Assembly (NCBI RefSeq): GCF_001424265.1
Contig: NZ_LMOV01000025.1
Location: 191,843 to 255,842, forward strand
Direction: 5' to 3'
DNA: 64,000 bases
Source: Acidovorax sp. Leaf160
GTDB taxonomy: Bacteria; Pseudomonadota; Gammaproteobacteria; Burkholderiales; Burkholderiaceae_C
Shown here: positions 44,681-52,754 of the stretch, one piece after another
How positions within the stretch are numbered: the stretch's first letter is position 1
How the letters are laid out: the number at the start of each line of letters is the position of its first letter
Program-made: the position numbers and the translations under genes
The notes under the pieces: model-generated
The model's input: the letters and a program-made list of their open reading frames with translations, nothing else
The model's database searches: none
What the model was told of the DNA's origin: nothing

Positions 44681-45772
44681 TCAAGCGCAGCATGCGTCGA
44701 TCACCTCACGCACCACCCCATCGGGAGCCGAGCGCATCACCGCCCGGCCGGGGCCATCGATCAGCACGAAACGGATCTCGCCAGCCTCGGACTTCTTGTC
44801 GCCCCGCATCCAGGCAAGGTACCTGCCTGCGTTGTCCTGCGCGTCGATGACCGGCCCACGCACGGGCAGTCCGGCCCGCTCGATCAGCGAACGCAGCCGT
44901 TGCACGAAGGCCGCATCCACCAGGCCGAGCCGGTGCGACAACTCCACCGCCATCACCATGCCCGCGCCCACGCCCTCGCCGTGGAGCCAGGTACCGTAGC
45001 CCATGCCCGCCTCGATGGCATGGCCGAAGGTGTGGCCGAAGTTCAAGATGGCACGCAAACCGGATTCGCGCTCATCGACACCCACCACGTGGGCCTTGAT
45101 CTCGCAACTGCGGCGCACCGCGTGCGCCAACGCGGTGTGGTCACCCGCACGCAACGCTTCGATGTGCTGCTCGAGCCATGCCATGAACTCCATGTCCGCA
45201 ATCGGCCCGTACTTGATGACTTCGGCCAGCCCTGCGCTGAGCTCGCGCGCGGGTAAAGTCTCCAGCAAACTCAAGTCACACACCACGAGACGGGGCTGGT
45301 AAAAGGCCCCCACCATGTTTTTGCCCAACGGGTGGTTGATGGCTGTCTTGCCGCCCACGGAAGAATCAACCTGGGCCAGAAGCGTGGTGGGAACCTGAAC
45401 GAAAGGCACCCCGCGCATGAAGCAAGCGGCAGCGAACCCTGTCATGTCTCCCACGACGCCGCCACCCAATGCCACCAACACCGTCTTGCGACCACAGGTG
45501 TTGATCAGGAGTTGTTGAAATACCTGGTTGAGCGTTTCCCAATCCTTGTAGGCCTCCCCATCCGGCAACCTCAACTCGAGAACGCGGGGATACCTGCCAG
45601 CGAGCATGCCTCGCAGGCTATCCGCGTGCAAGGGACCCACTACTTCATTGGTCACGATCATCACCGCTTCGGCGTCAGGCCAGACACCATCGGCAAATGA
45701 AGTTTCGAGCGCGCTACGGCCGATCAGGATGGGGTAGGAATTCTCCGCAAGATTCACACGAATGGAATGCAC
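44681..45772 (-). CDS. aroB: 3-dehydroquinate synthase AroB
   Basis: The 363-aa NAD- and zinc-dependent enzyme converts DAHP to 3-dehydroquinate. It has [13 protein letters not shown], the NAD site [34 protein letters not shown], and the metal ligands in AEVIKYGPI and [12 protein letters not shown]. The usual neighbour aroK is not found upstream; an Ig-like lipoprotein gene takes its place. Confidence 0.98.
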   Translation of the reverse strand: MHSIRVNLAENSYPILIGRSALETSFADGVWPDAEAVMIVTNEVVGPLHADSLRGMLAGRYPRVLELRLPDGEAYKDWETLNQVFQQLLINTCGRKTVLVALGGGVVGDMTGFAAACFMRGVPFVQVPTTLLAQVDSSVGGKTAINHPLGKNMVGAFYQPRLVVCDLSLLETLPARELSAGLAEVIKYGPIADMEFMAWLEQHIEALRAGDHTALAHAVRRSCEIKAHVVGVDERESGLRAILNFGHTFGHAIEAGMGYGTWLHGEGVGAGMVMAVELSHRLGLVDAAFVQRLRSLIERAGLPVRGPVIDAQDNAGRYLAWMRGDKKSEAGEIRFVLIDGPGRAVMRSAPDGVVREVIDACCA

Positions 45773-45803
45773 AGCGCCCTCGTTACCAGGAATTCTTTAT
45801 ACA

Positions 45804-45839
45804 AACGAAAGAGCCGGGGAGCTTCACGCCACCCGGCTC
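45804..45839 (-). terminator. Terminator after the Ig-like lipoprotein gene
   Basis: An 8-bp stem GAGCCGGG / CCCGGCTC (45811-45818, 45832-45839) with a 13-nt loop is followed on the minus strand by TTTCGTTTG. It separates the pil block from aroB. Confidence 0.65.
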
Positions 45840-45873
45840 AAGAATTAGAACACGCTTATGCGAGATCTACCGC

Positions 45874-47385
45874 TCAAGGCGCGGCTCCTGTACAAGCCGC
45901 GAAGTTCAGCCGGCGCGAAATCGTTTGAACAACAGCCCCAGAAGTCAGCTTGATTTCTACTGTGGTACTGCCAGAGCCAGCGACAGCCGTCCGGTCAAAC
46001 TCGACACTCAAGGCGGTACGCCTCCCGAAAGCGCGCTGATCCAAGATCGTGCCACCCGCCAGCACGGTGGCAGTCAGGTCGGAGATTCCAGTGGTCACCG
46101 CCACCCCGGTTCCTGCAGGCGCTGCGAAATTCGCAGGAGTTCCCACGAAGACCTGGAACGACTGCTTGCCGCAAGTGTTCAAGTCGAAGTCGCCAAACAG
46201 ACTGCCGCCTTCACTCGACGTATAGATATTCAGATCGCCGGGATTCACGATAGCCAAACGGAGTACACCGCTGATTGCGGTCCCGTTTCCGACCTGCGTC
46301 GATACGGTTACCGTCGCAAGCGTGCCGTCGGCAGGACGGGGATCCTGAACCTCATAGGTCACCGTGCAGGCTCCGTTGACTGTGGTGCACCCGCCCCTGG
46401 TAGATGATCCAACGCGGCCGTAATCCGCTGTGAAAACTACCGGCACCCCATCAGCGACTGGGTTGCCATTGCTATCGATGATCCGCACAGTCAGCTCGGA
46501 GCTGTCACCAGAAATGGCCGAGTTCAAGTGAAACTTGCTCGCAGAGAGATCAAATCCTCGCTGAGTAGCGATGCCGGTGGTGATCGTCAGCTGGTCGGAC
46601 TGAGAACTGATGTTCTTACCTTCCACCTGGGCATTAATTACCACTGCAGTAGCAATGTTGCGGGACGAAACCGTCGTAGTGACCACACCCTCGCTGTCGC
46701 TTACCGCACGGGGGATGTTCAAAGTGACAGCGTTTGCCGGGACAACGTTGAACACCACCGCAGCGCCCTTGACCGACGCGTTGTTGCGATCAACCACGCG
46801 GAAACGCAAGGTTGCGGATTCCGACCGACCGCTCCCACCCGCCCCTGCAATGACAATGGATCGATCGGCAGGGTTCGCATCCAGGAAGTTGAGTGCACTG
46901 GCCAAGGTTTGTGGATCAACTTGGCCAGTTGACGGGGCACTGGTGAGCGTGACCACCTGGGAAATAGTCACCGGTTGACCATTCACCTGCGCACTGGCGC
47001 CGACGGTCGTTGCTCCCAGCGAGGTACCGCCAGCGGCTTTCACTTCCAGCATGGCAACGCCATTCTCGTCAGTGGCGGCAGTGCCTGACGTGGGCGAGAA
47101 CACCAGCAAACTTCCGCCTGTCTCAGCAAAGTTCACAATGGTATTTTTGATAGCGGCCCCGGACTGGTTCTTGACAGTGGCCTTGAGCTGAGCCACTTCC
47201 GCTGTGGAGATTTTCACGGTCGGCGAGCCGCCTCCGCCCAGCACCTCCAGCGTGATGGTTCCTGCCGCAACCGGTGCAGTGCCACCTCCCGTGCTTCCGC
47301 TGCCGCCTGAACTGCCACCGCCCCCACCGCAAGCTGCCAGAGTAGCTGCCAGAACGCACGCAACTGATCTCATCAATAACTTCAT
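45874..47385 (-). CDS. Ig-like (BIG1-repeat) lipoprotein beside pilQ
   Basis: The 503-aa lipoprotein has lipobox LAAC followed by a poly-Gly/Ser linker. At least three Ig-like repeats resembling invasin/BIG1 domains are visible: about residues 45-150 (NTIVNFAETGG), 190-270 (KGAAVVFNVVP) and 280-390 (DGVPVVFTADYG). An unassigned C-terminal region with two Cys follows. It is 18 nt downstream of pilQ and before a terminator, so it is probably cotranscribed with pilMNOPQ. Base composition is visibly less GC-rich than in neighbouring genes such as aroB and dgt. It occupies the normal aroK position. Function is unknown; a surface or secretin-associated role is only inferred. Confidence 0.85.
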   Translation of the reverse strand: MKLLMRSVACVLAATLAACGGGGGSSGGSGSTGGGTAPVAAGTITLEVLGGGGSPTVKISTAEVAQLKATVKNQSGAAIKNTIVNFAETGGSLLVFSPTSGTAATDENGVAMLEVKAAGGTSLGATTVGASAQVNGQPVTISQVVTLTSAPSTGQVDPQTLASALNFLDANPADRSIVIAGAGGSGRSESATLRFRVVDRNNASVKGAAVVFNVVPANAVTLNIPRAVSDSEGVVTTTVSSRNIATAVVINAQVEGKNISSQSDQLTITTGIATQRGFDLSASKFHLNSAISGDSSELTVRIIDSNGNPVADGVPVVFTADYGRVGSSTRGGCTTVNGACTVTYEVQDPRPADGTLATVTVSTQVGNGTAISGVLRLAIVNPGDLNIYTSSEGGSLFGDFDLNTCGKQSFQVFVGTPANFAAPAGTGVAVTTGISDLTATVLAGGTILDQRAFGRRTALSVEFDRTAVAGSGSTTVEIKLTSGAVVQTISRRLNFAACTGAAP

Positions 47386-47403
47386 TTTTTCCCCTATCGA
47401 AAT

Positions 47404-49551
47404 TTAACGAACCGGACCTTTATCAGAAATCACCTTGGGCGTAATGAATACCAACATCTCGCGCTTTGTCGACTCCCTCGTTCGGTTCTTGAACAAATTC
47501 CCCACCACCGGCACGTCGCCGAGCACGGGTATCTTGTTTTCCTGATTGGTCTCTTCCATCTCGAAAATCCCCCCGATCACCACCGTGCCGCCGTTTTCGA
47601 CGAGCACCTGGGTCTTGATGTGCTTGGTGTCAATGGCGACGCCTTGCGTCGTGCTTTCGCCGCGGCTGTCTTTGTTGACGTCCAGGTCAAGGATGATGTT
47701 GCCCTCAGGGGTGATCTGCGGAACCACTTCCAGCTTCAACACGGCTTTCTTGAAGGCGATGGTGGTGGCTCCGTTGGGCGCCGTCACGGAATACGGATAT
47801 TCCGTGCCTTGCTCGATCAGTGCCTTTGTCTGGTCGGCGGTGATCAGACGGGGGCTGGAAACGATCTTGCCTTGGCCGTCGGCTTCCATGGCGGAGAGCT
47901 CCAGCGACAGAAAGCGGTTGGCGGCCGAATTGAAAATGGACAACGCGAAAGTGCCCACGGTAGGAACGCTCGACACGGACGCAGGCAGATTGACGAAGGT
48001 TCCCCCCACGTCTACCGCAGAACCGAACCCAGAGGAATTCACGGCGTTGTCGTAACCGGTACCGACCGCGACCCGGTTTCTTCCGCCGATTCCGTAGCCG
48101 CCATCTCCGCCCCGGTTGGCCCGGAGGTCTCCGCCGCCCAGCTTCACGCCCAGCGAACGTCCAAAGGAATCCCGAGCCTCAACGATTCGCGCCTCAATCA
48201 TCACCTGTCGCACCGCGACGTCTAGCGTCTGCAACAGCAGGCGGACTTCTTCGAGCTTGCCGGGGGTGTCGGTCACGAAGAGCTGGTTGGTACGAGGCTC
48301 CGCCAGGGCGCTGCCGCGCTCAGACAGAAAGCGGTTGTTCTGGCCCGTCGTGCTGCCGCCGCCACCGCCCGACGCGGTGGTCAGTTGCACCACCATGTCA
48401 GCTGCCTTCGCGTAATTCAACTGGTAAGCCTGGGTGCGGAGAGGCTCCAATTTGAGAATGGCTTGGGCCGCTTCGTAATCCTTGCGGGTACGCTCGTCGA
48501 TCTCGTCCTTGGGTGCGATCCAGAGCACGGTGCCGGACTTGCGCATGCCCAGGCCCTTGGCGTCCATGATGATCTGGAGCGCCTGATCCCAGGGCACGTC
48601 CTTCAGACGCAGCGTGAGTGCTCCGGTGACCGTATCGGATGTGACGATGTTGAAGTTGGTGAAGTCCGCGATCACCTGCAGGAGCGACCGGACCTCGATG
48701 TTCTGGAAGTTCAGCGACAGCTTTTCGCCGCTGTATCCCGGGCCCTGGGTCAGCTTGCTCAGGTCCACCTTCTTCTGGCGCACTTCCACCACGAACTGGC
48801 CATCGCTCTGGTAGGCGCTGTGCTCCCATTCGCCGGTGGGCTCGATGACCAGCCGGACACGCTCGCCCTGCTGTGATGCCGTGATGGTCTGAACCGGCGT
48901 GCCGAAGTCCGTCACGTCGAGCCGGCGGCGCAGGCCTTCGGGCAAGGACGAGCGCATGAATTCCACCACCAGCGACTTGCCCTGCTGACGCAGATCCACG
49001 CCCACTTGGTTGTTGGCCAGCCCGACGACCACGCGGCCTGCACCATCGCTGCCCCGGCGGAAGTCCAGATCCCGCAGTGCCAGCACGTTGTTGTTGTGAT
49101 CTTCGGCGAACAGCGTGGGCGCGGCCTGCGCGACGCTGGCCGCACTGCTGACAGGCGCCAGCGACACCAGCAGCGACTTGCCTTGGAGTTCGGCCTGATA
49201 GGCCGTGGGCTGCTTGAGATTCAACACCAAGCGCGACCGATCGCCTGCCTCGACAATATTCGCCGACCGGATATTGCCCTGGTTGATCTCAATAAGGGAC
49301 CGGCCGGTTCCGTTGGTGACTCCCGGAAAGTCCAGCGCAATGCGCGCGGGTGACTGGATGGCAAAACCCGTGGGCACCGCTGTCAGAGCCTCAGACAGCT
49401 CAATGCGCACCGTTTCGCCACCGCCTTGCAACACGCCGGTGACCGATTGGATGGATCCCCTCGCAAAGGCGAAGGTGGTCGCGAAAACGGCCACGGCGAG
49501 CACGGCCGTCGCACGAAAGCACCCGAGCATGGGGCGATGGTTGTCATTCAT
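47404..49551 (-). CDS. pilQ: Type IV pilus secretin PilQ
   Basis: The 715-aa outer-membrane secretin has a signal peptide at about residues 10-30, two AMIN domains (about 35-130 and 165-260), an STN-like domain (about 295-350), an N1/NHN module and the secretin core with VEVRQ-like lead, LSAMEADGQGKIVSSPRLITAD (in parts), VPQITPEGNIILDLDVNKD and VIGGIFEMEETNQENKIPVLGD (in parts). A Gly-rich insertion near residue 415 breaks the N1 region. It forms the channel for the pilus fibre. The gene lies 3 nt after pilP. Confidence 0.97.
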   Translation of the reverse strand: MNDNHRPMLGCFRATAVLAVAVFATTFAFARGSIQSVTGVLQGGGETVRIELSEALTAVPTGFAIQSPARIALDFPGVTNGTGRSLIEINQGNIRSANIVEAGDRSRLVLNLKQPTAYQAELQGKSLLVSLAPVSSAASVAQAAPTLFAEDHNNNVLALRDLDFRRGSDGAGRVVVGLANNQVGVDLRQQGKSLVVEFMRSSLPEGLRRRLDVTDFGTPVQTITASQQGERVRLVIEPTGEWEHSAYQSDGQFVVEVRQKKVDLSKLTQGPGYSGEKLSLNFQNIEVRSLLQVIADFTNFNIVTSDTVTGALTLRLKDVPWDQALQIIMDAKGLGMRKSGTVLWIAPKDEIDERTRKDYEAAQAILKLEPLRTQAYQLNYAKAADMVVQLTTASGGGGGSTTGQNNRFLSERGSALAEPRTNQLFVTDTPGKLEEVRLLLQTLDVAVRQVMIEARIVEARDSFGRSLGVKLGGGDLRANRGGDGGYGIGGRNRVAVGTGYDNAVNSSGFGSAVDVGGTFVNLPASVSSVPTVGTFALSIFNSAANRFLSLELSAMEADGQGKIVSSPRLITADQTKALIEQGTEYPYSVTAPNGATTIAFKKAVLKLEVVPQITPEGNIILDLDVNKDSRGESTTQGVAIDTKHIKTQVLVENGGTVVIGGIFEMEETNQENKIPVLGDVPVVGNLFKNRTRESTKREMLVFITPKVISDKGPVR

Positions 49552-49554
49552 TCC

Positions 49555-50097
49555 TTACCTCTTTCCCTCTTGCAGCTCCAGCGCGGTCATACGTTCTATC
49601 CAGTCGCCGGCCCCGTCCTGGACGATCTCTCGAATCTGAACCCCGGTTTCACTGATCTTCACGATCTTTCCGTAGTTCTGTCCCAGGTAATCCCCCACAC
49701 GCACCTGGTAGAGCAGCTTTTCTACACTCAACAGAGCTGTAGGGATGCCGGTTTTGTTCAGGCTGCCCACCATGGTCATCGCGTCGAGCGGGTAGGACTC
49801 CAGCGGCTGCTTGCGGCGCGCCATTTCCGGTGCCACCAACGAAGCGTTGGTAACCGACTGCACGGAGTCCCGGCGCAAAGCCTGAGTCAGCTTGGCAACG
49901 CTGAAGGGATCTGCTCCACCCCCGCCAACGTAGTTCTCAGGAATGAACTGCTTTGGCTCGACCAGTGGCGTGACCTGCGGTCTGGTGGTGGCACGCAACT
50001 CGTCCATCCAGGTGCGCAGATCGCCTTCGCCAGACTGGCCGCAGCCCGTCAAAGCAGAGGCTGCGACGAGCGCGGCCAGGCATCTTGAGGATGTCAT
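49555..50097 (-). CDS. pilP: Type IV pilus inner-membrane lipoprotein PilP
   Basis: The 180-aa lipoprotein has lipobox LTGC. It has the PilP features LRTWMDELRA, ADPFSVAKL, and the C-terminal beta domain LEKLLYQVRVGDYLGQNYGKIVKI-like (read in parts). PilP links PilNO to PilQ. The start overlaps the pilO stop (ATGA). Confidence 0.95.
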   Translation of the reverse strand: MTSSRCLAALVAASALTGCGQSGEGDLRTWMDELRATTRPQVTPLVEPKQFIPENYVGGGGADPFSVAKLTQALRRDSVQSVTNASLVAPEMARRKQPLESYPLDAMTMVGSLNKTGIPTALLSVEKLLYQVRVGDYLGQNYGKIVKISETGVQIREIVQDGAGDWIERMTALELQEGKR

Positions 50098-50771
50098 TTG
50101 TTCTTCCCTGCTGCTGCAGCGTCTTTTTGCGCCTGGATTTCCTCAGGGTCGAGGTACCGGAAGGTTCGGGCTGTTGCATCCATCGACAAGGTTGTCGCCT
50201 CCTTCGAAGATGGCGCGATAGCCAGGTCGTTCAGGGTGACGATCCGGGAGAGATTGGCGATGTCCGCGGCAAAGGCGCCGATATCGTGATAGTTGCCTGT
50301 GACGCGAACCGCGATGGGCAGCTCGGCGTAGTAATCGCGCACGACAACCTGGCCCGGGCGGAACAGCTCGAATTGGAGGCTGCGTCCCAGACCCGCTTGG
50401 TTGATGTCGGACAGCAAGGCGGACATCTCTGCTTTGCTGGGCAGTTGCTTTTCCAGCTGAATCACATACTGCTGAATCTGCTCTCTTTGCTTTTTCAGGG
50501 CATCCAGACTCACCGCCTTGATCAACTTGGCCTGATAGTCGGCCCGCAAAGTCTGTTCGGTGGCACGCTCCGTTTCCAGCTCAGCCTCATAGTCCGTCAG
50601 CTTGAAGAACCATAGAAAAGTAGCAATGCCCACGGCAATCGCGACGCACAGCAGCGTTCGCGGGGCCGCCGGCCACCGCGATGGGTCTTTGGGGTCGAGA
50701 TTCTGAAATTGGCGCTGCAGATCGCCCTGTAACTTGGCGAAATCTATTTTGGAGGTTCGCTTTTTCGCCAT
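50094..50771 (-). CDS. pilO: Type IV pilus inner-membrane protein PilO
   Basis: The 225-aa bitopic protein has a membrane helix at about residues 38-58 (TLLCVAIAVGIATFLWFF), a coiled coil (about 65-115) and a ferredoxin-like C-terminal domain with PIAVRVTGNYHDIGAFAADIA. It forms heterodimers with PilN. It starts at MAKKRTSKIDF, 4 nt after pilN. Confidence 0.95.
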   Translation of the reverse strand: MAKKRTSKIDFAKLQGDLQRQFQNLDPKDPSRWPAAPRTLLCVAIAVGIATFLWFFKLTDYEAELETERATEQTLRADYQAKLIKAVSLDALKKQREQIQQYVIQLEKQLPSKAEMSALLSDINQAGLGRSLQFELFRPGQVVVRDYYAELPIAVRVTGNYHDIGAFAADIANLSRIVTLNDLAIAPSSKEATTLSMDATARTFRYLDPEEIQAQKDAAAAGKNK

Positions 50772-50775
50772 CTGC

Positions 50776-51390
50776 TTACTTTCCCGCCACATTGGCAGCG
50801 CCAGCCGGCGTAGCGGCCTTCTGCGCGTCAGAGGCACGCATCAACCGGAACCGCAAATTGAACGACGCCACGCGGCGTTGCTCACGGGGCGTCAGCGCTA
50901 CATTGGTAGCGATGATCTCAACCAGTTCGGGTTTGCCGAGCCAGGGCGTCTTGTCCGTCAGATTGCGCAACATCTCGGACACCCGTTCGTTCGACTGCGC
51001 CATGCCTTGCATGGTGACGATCTCGCCCTCCTGCTTGAGGCTGGTGATGTAGACCCCGTCCGGCAACTGCTTCACGAGCTCGTTCAACAAGTGAACCGGC
51101 AGATTCCGGTCGGCTTGCAGGTCTTCGACCGCTTTCTGGCGGGCGCGCAGAGAGGCGATCTCGCTCTCGATGGAGGCGATTTCCTTGATCTGGCCCTCCA
51201 GGACCGTGATCTCGTTCTTCAGGAACGCGTTGCGCTCCTGCTGGTTGGTGATCATCATCTGGAACCACCAGTAGATGAGCCCGGCAATCGCCAGACCGAC
51301 CAGTGCCGAAGCCAACATCGTCGCCTGGTAGGCCTCACGCCGCCGCTTGCGCGCAGCCTCCCGGTGCGGGAGCAAATTGATCAGAATCAC
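50776..51390 (-). CDS. pilN: Type IV pilus inner-membrane protein PilN
   Basis: The 204-aa protein has the cytoplasmic PilM-binding motif INLLPHREAARKRR at the N-terminus, then a membrane helix (about residues 22-45), a coiled coil, and a periplasmic domain ending NLRFRLMRAS. The ATG overlaps the pilM stop (ATGA). Confidence 0.96.
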   Translation of the reverse strand: MILINLLPHREAARKRRREAYQATMLASALVGLAIAGLIYWWFQMMITNQQERNAFLKNEITVLEGQIKEIASIESEIASLRARQKAVEDLQADRNLPVHLLNELVKQLPDGVYITSLKQEGEIVTMQGMAQSNERVSEMLRNLTDKTPWLGKPELVEIIATNVALTPREQRRVASFNLRFRLMRASDAQKAATPAGAANVAGK

Positions 51391-52466
51391 TGCAGGAACC
51401 TCCGCATCGCCAGCCCGCAGGATGTCAGGTACGACGGTGCTTCGCGCACCATCTTCTTCATGCGCACTGCGTTGCCGATCTCCATGCCGTCAAAAGGATT
51501 GACCGACGAGCAGGCGAAGCCGGTCGCCTTGACCACGGCTTCGGTCAGCCCGGGCAAAGGCGCGGAGCCGCCGGCCAGCATGATGTGATCGACCCGGTTG
51601 TACGGCGTGCTGGTGAAGAAGAACTGCAGTGCCCGGCTGATTTCATGCGACATGCTTTCCACGAAGGGGCGCAGCACGGCGGACTGGTAGTCCTCCGGCA
51701 GGTCGCCGCTGCGCTTCTTGCTTTCGGCTTCTTCCTGGGAAAAGCCGTACTGGCGCACGATGAGCTGCGTGAGCTGCGCGCCGCCGAAGGCCTGGTCGCG
51801 GTCGTACAGCACTTCCTCGTTGCGGATCACCTGCAGACTGGTGGTCAAGGCGCCGACCTCGAAGAGCGCCACCAGGGAATCCACGCCCCGGTTGGGCAGC
51901 GCCTCGATCAGACGCCCAGCCGCCAGACGCGAGGCATGGGACTCTATGTCCATGATGACGGGCTTGAGTCCAGCGGCTTCAGCCAGACCCTGGCGGTCCT
52001 GCACTTTTTCACGGCGCGATGCCGCGATGAGGACATCCACGTCGCCCGACGCATTCTTGGTGGGGCCGACAACGCAGAAGTCCAGACTCACCTCGTCCAG
52101 CGAAAAAGGAATGTATTGATTGGCTTCGGATTCGACCTGGACTTCCAGCTCCTGCTCCGACAGCCCTCCCGGCAGGGAGACCCGCTTGGTGATCACTGCG
52201 GAGGGCGGCAGGGCCAGCGCCACGTTGCGCGTGCGGGTACCGCTCTTTTTCACCAGGCGCCGCAACGCCTCGGCCACCTCATCGAACTTCTCGATGTTGC
52301 CGTCGGTAATCCAGCCCCGCTCCAGTTGTTCCATGGCGCAGCGCTCCAGAACGAGGGCTCCCGCCTTGTCGCGGCCGAGCTCCACCAGCTTCACGCTGGA
52401 AGAGCTGATGTCTATACCCAGCAGGGGCGCCGACTGTCGATTGAACAAAGACCCCAGTGAGATCAA
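51387..52466 (-). CDS. pilM: Type IV pilus actin-like protein PilM
   Basis: The 359-aa actin-like ATPase binds the PilN N-terminus at the cytoplasmic face. It has LLGIDISSSSVKLVELG (phosphate 1), ESEANQYIPFSLDEV, VALFEVGALTT and IMLAGGSAPLPGL. The TTG start at 52466 (ISLGSLFNRQ follows) has a strong GAGGGG site 6 nt upstream; an earlier in-frame start would read through that site. It is the first gene of pilMNOPQ. Confidence 0.95.
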   Translation of the reverse strand: MISLGSLFNRQSAPLLGIDISSSSVKLVELGRDKAGALVLERCAMEQLERGWITDGNIEKFDEVAEALRRLVKKSGTRTRNVALALPPSAVITKRVSLPGGLSEQELEVQVESEANQYIPFSLDEVSLDFCVVGPTKNASGDVDVLIAASRREKVQDRQGLAEAAGLKPVIMDIESHASRLAAGRLIEALPNRGVDSLVALFEVGALTTSLQVIRNEEVLYDRDQAFGGAQLTQLIVRQYGFSQEEAESKKRSGDLPEDYQSAVLRPFVESMSHEISRALQFFFTSTPYNRVDHIMLAGGSAPLPGLTEAVVKATGFACSSVNPFDGMEIGNAVRMKKMVREAPSYLTSCGLAMRRFLQ

Positions 52467-52523
52467 GATGAGCCCCTCGTTAAACACCCAGCGGGCGCAA
52501 CATTACCTAACACTTACCGCTAC

Positions 52524-52551
52524 ATGCTAGCAGTCCGTCATACCCCGGCAA
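52524..52551 (-). promoter_or_regulatory. Candidate pilM promoter
   Basis: On the minus strand, -35 TTGCCG (52546-52551) and -10 TAGCAT (52524-52529) are separated by 16 nt, about 60 nt upstream of the TTG start. Weak match to sigma70; low confidence. Confidence 0.3.
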
Positions 52552-52722
52552 AGTCTTTTGCACCCGTGTAACAAGTCCGCCGTTGTCAAAAGCAGACGTT
52601 CTTTTCCTACACGCGGAACGGGCAAAGCCGGCTCATGTCGCGCGGGTAAGGGGTGTGCAGTACCTGGCAATGGGCACAAACTGGTTTCATGGGTGGCCTC
52701 ACCCTTGCACACCTGCCATTTT

Positions 52723-52728
52723 TATAAT
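52723..52728 (+). promoter_or_regulatory. Candidate -10 element of mrcA
   Basis: A perfect TATAAT lies 26 nt before the PBP1A start codon. No well spaced -35 is seen; TTGCAC at 52705 is only 12 nt away. The rest of the 288-nt pilM-mrcA gap holds nothing else recognisable. Confidence 0.4.
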
Positions 52729-52754
52729 GGTGGGTTCACTTCACAAAGCGCTAC

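Noticed and set aside
45773-47403. Search for aroK (shikimate kinase) between pilQ and aroB
   Set aside because: No P-loop kinase sequence was found on either strand; the interval is fully used by the Ig-like lipoprotein gene and a terminator.
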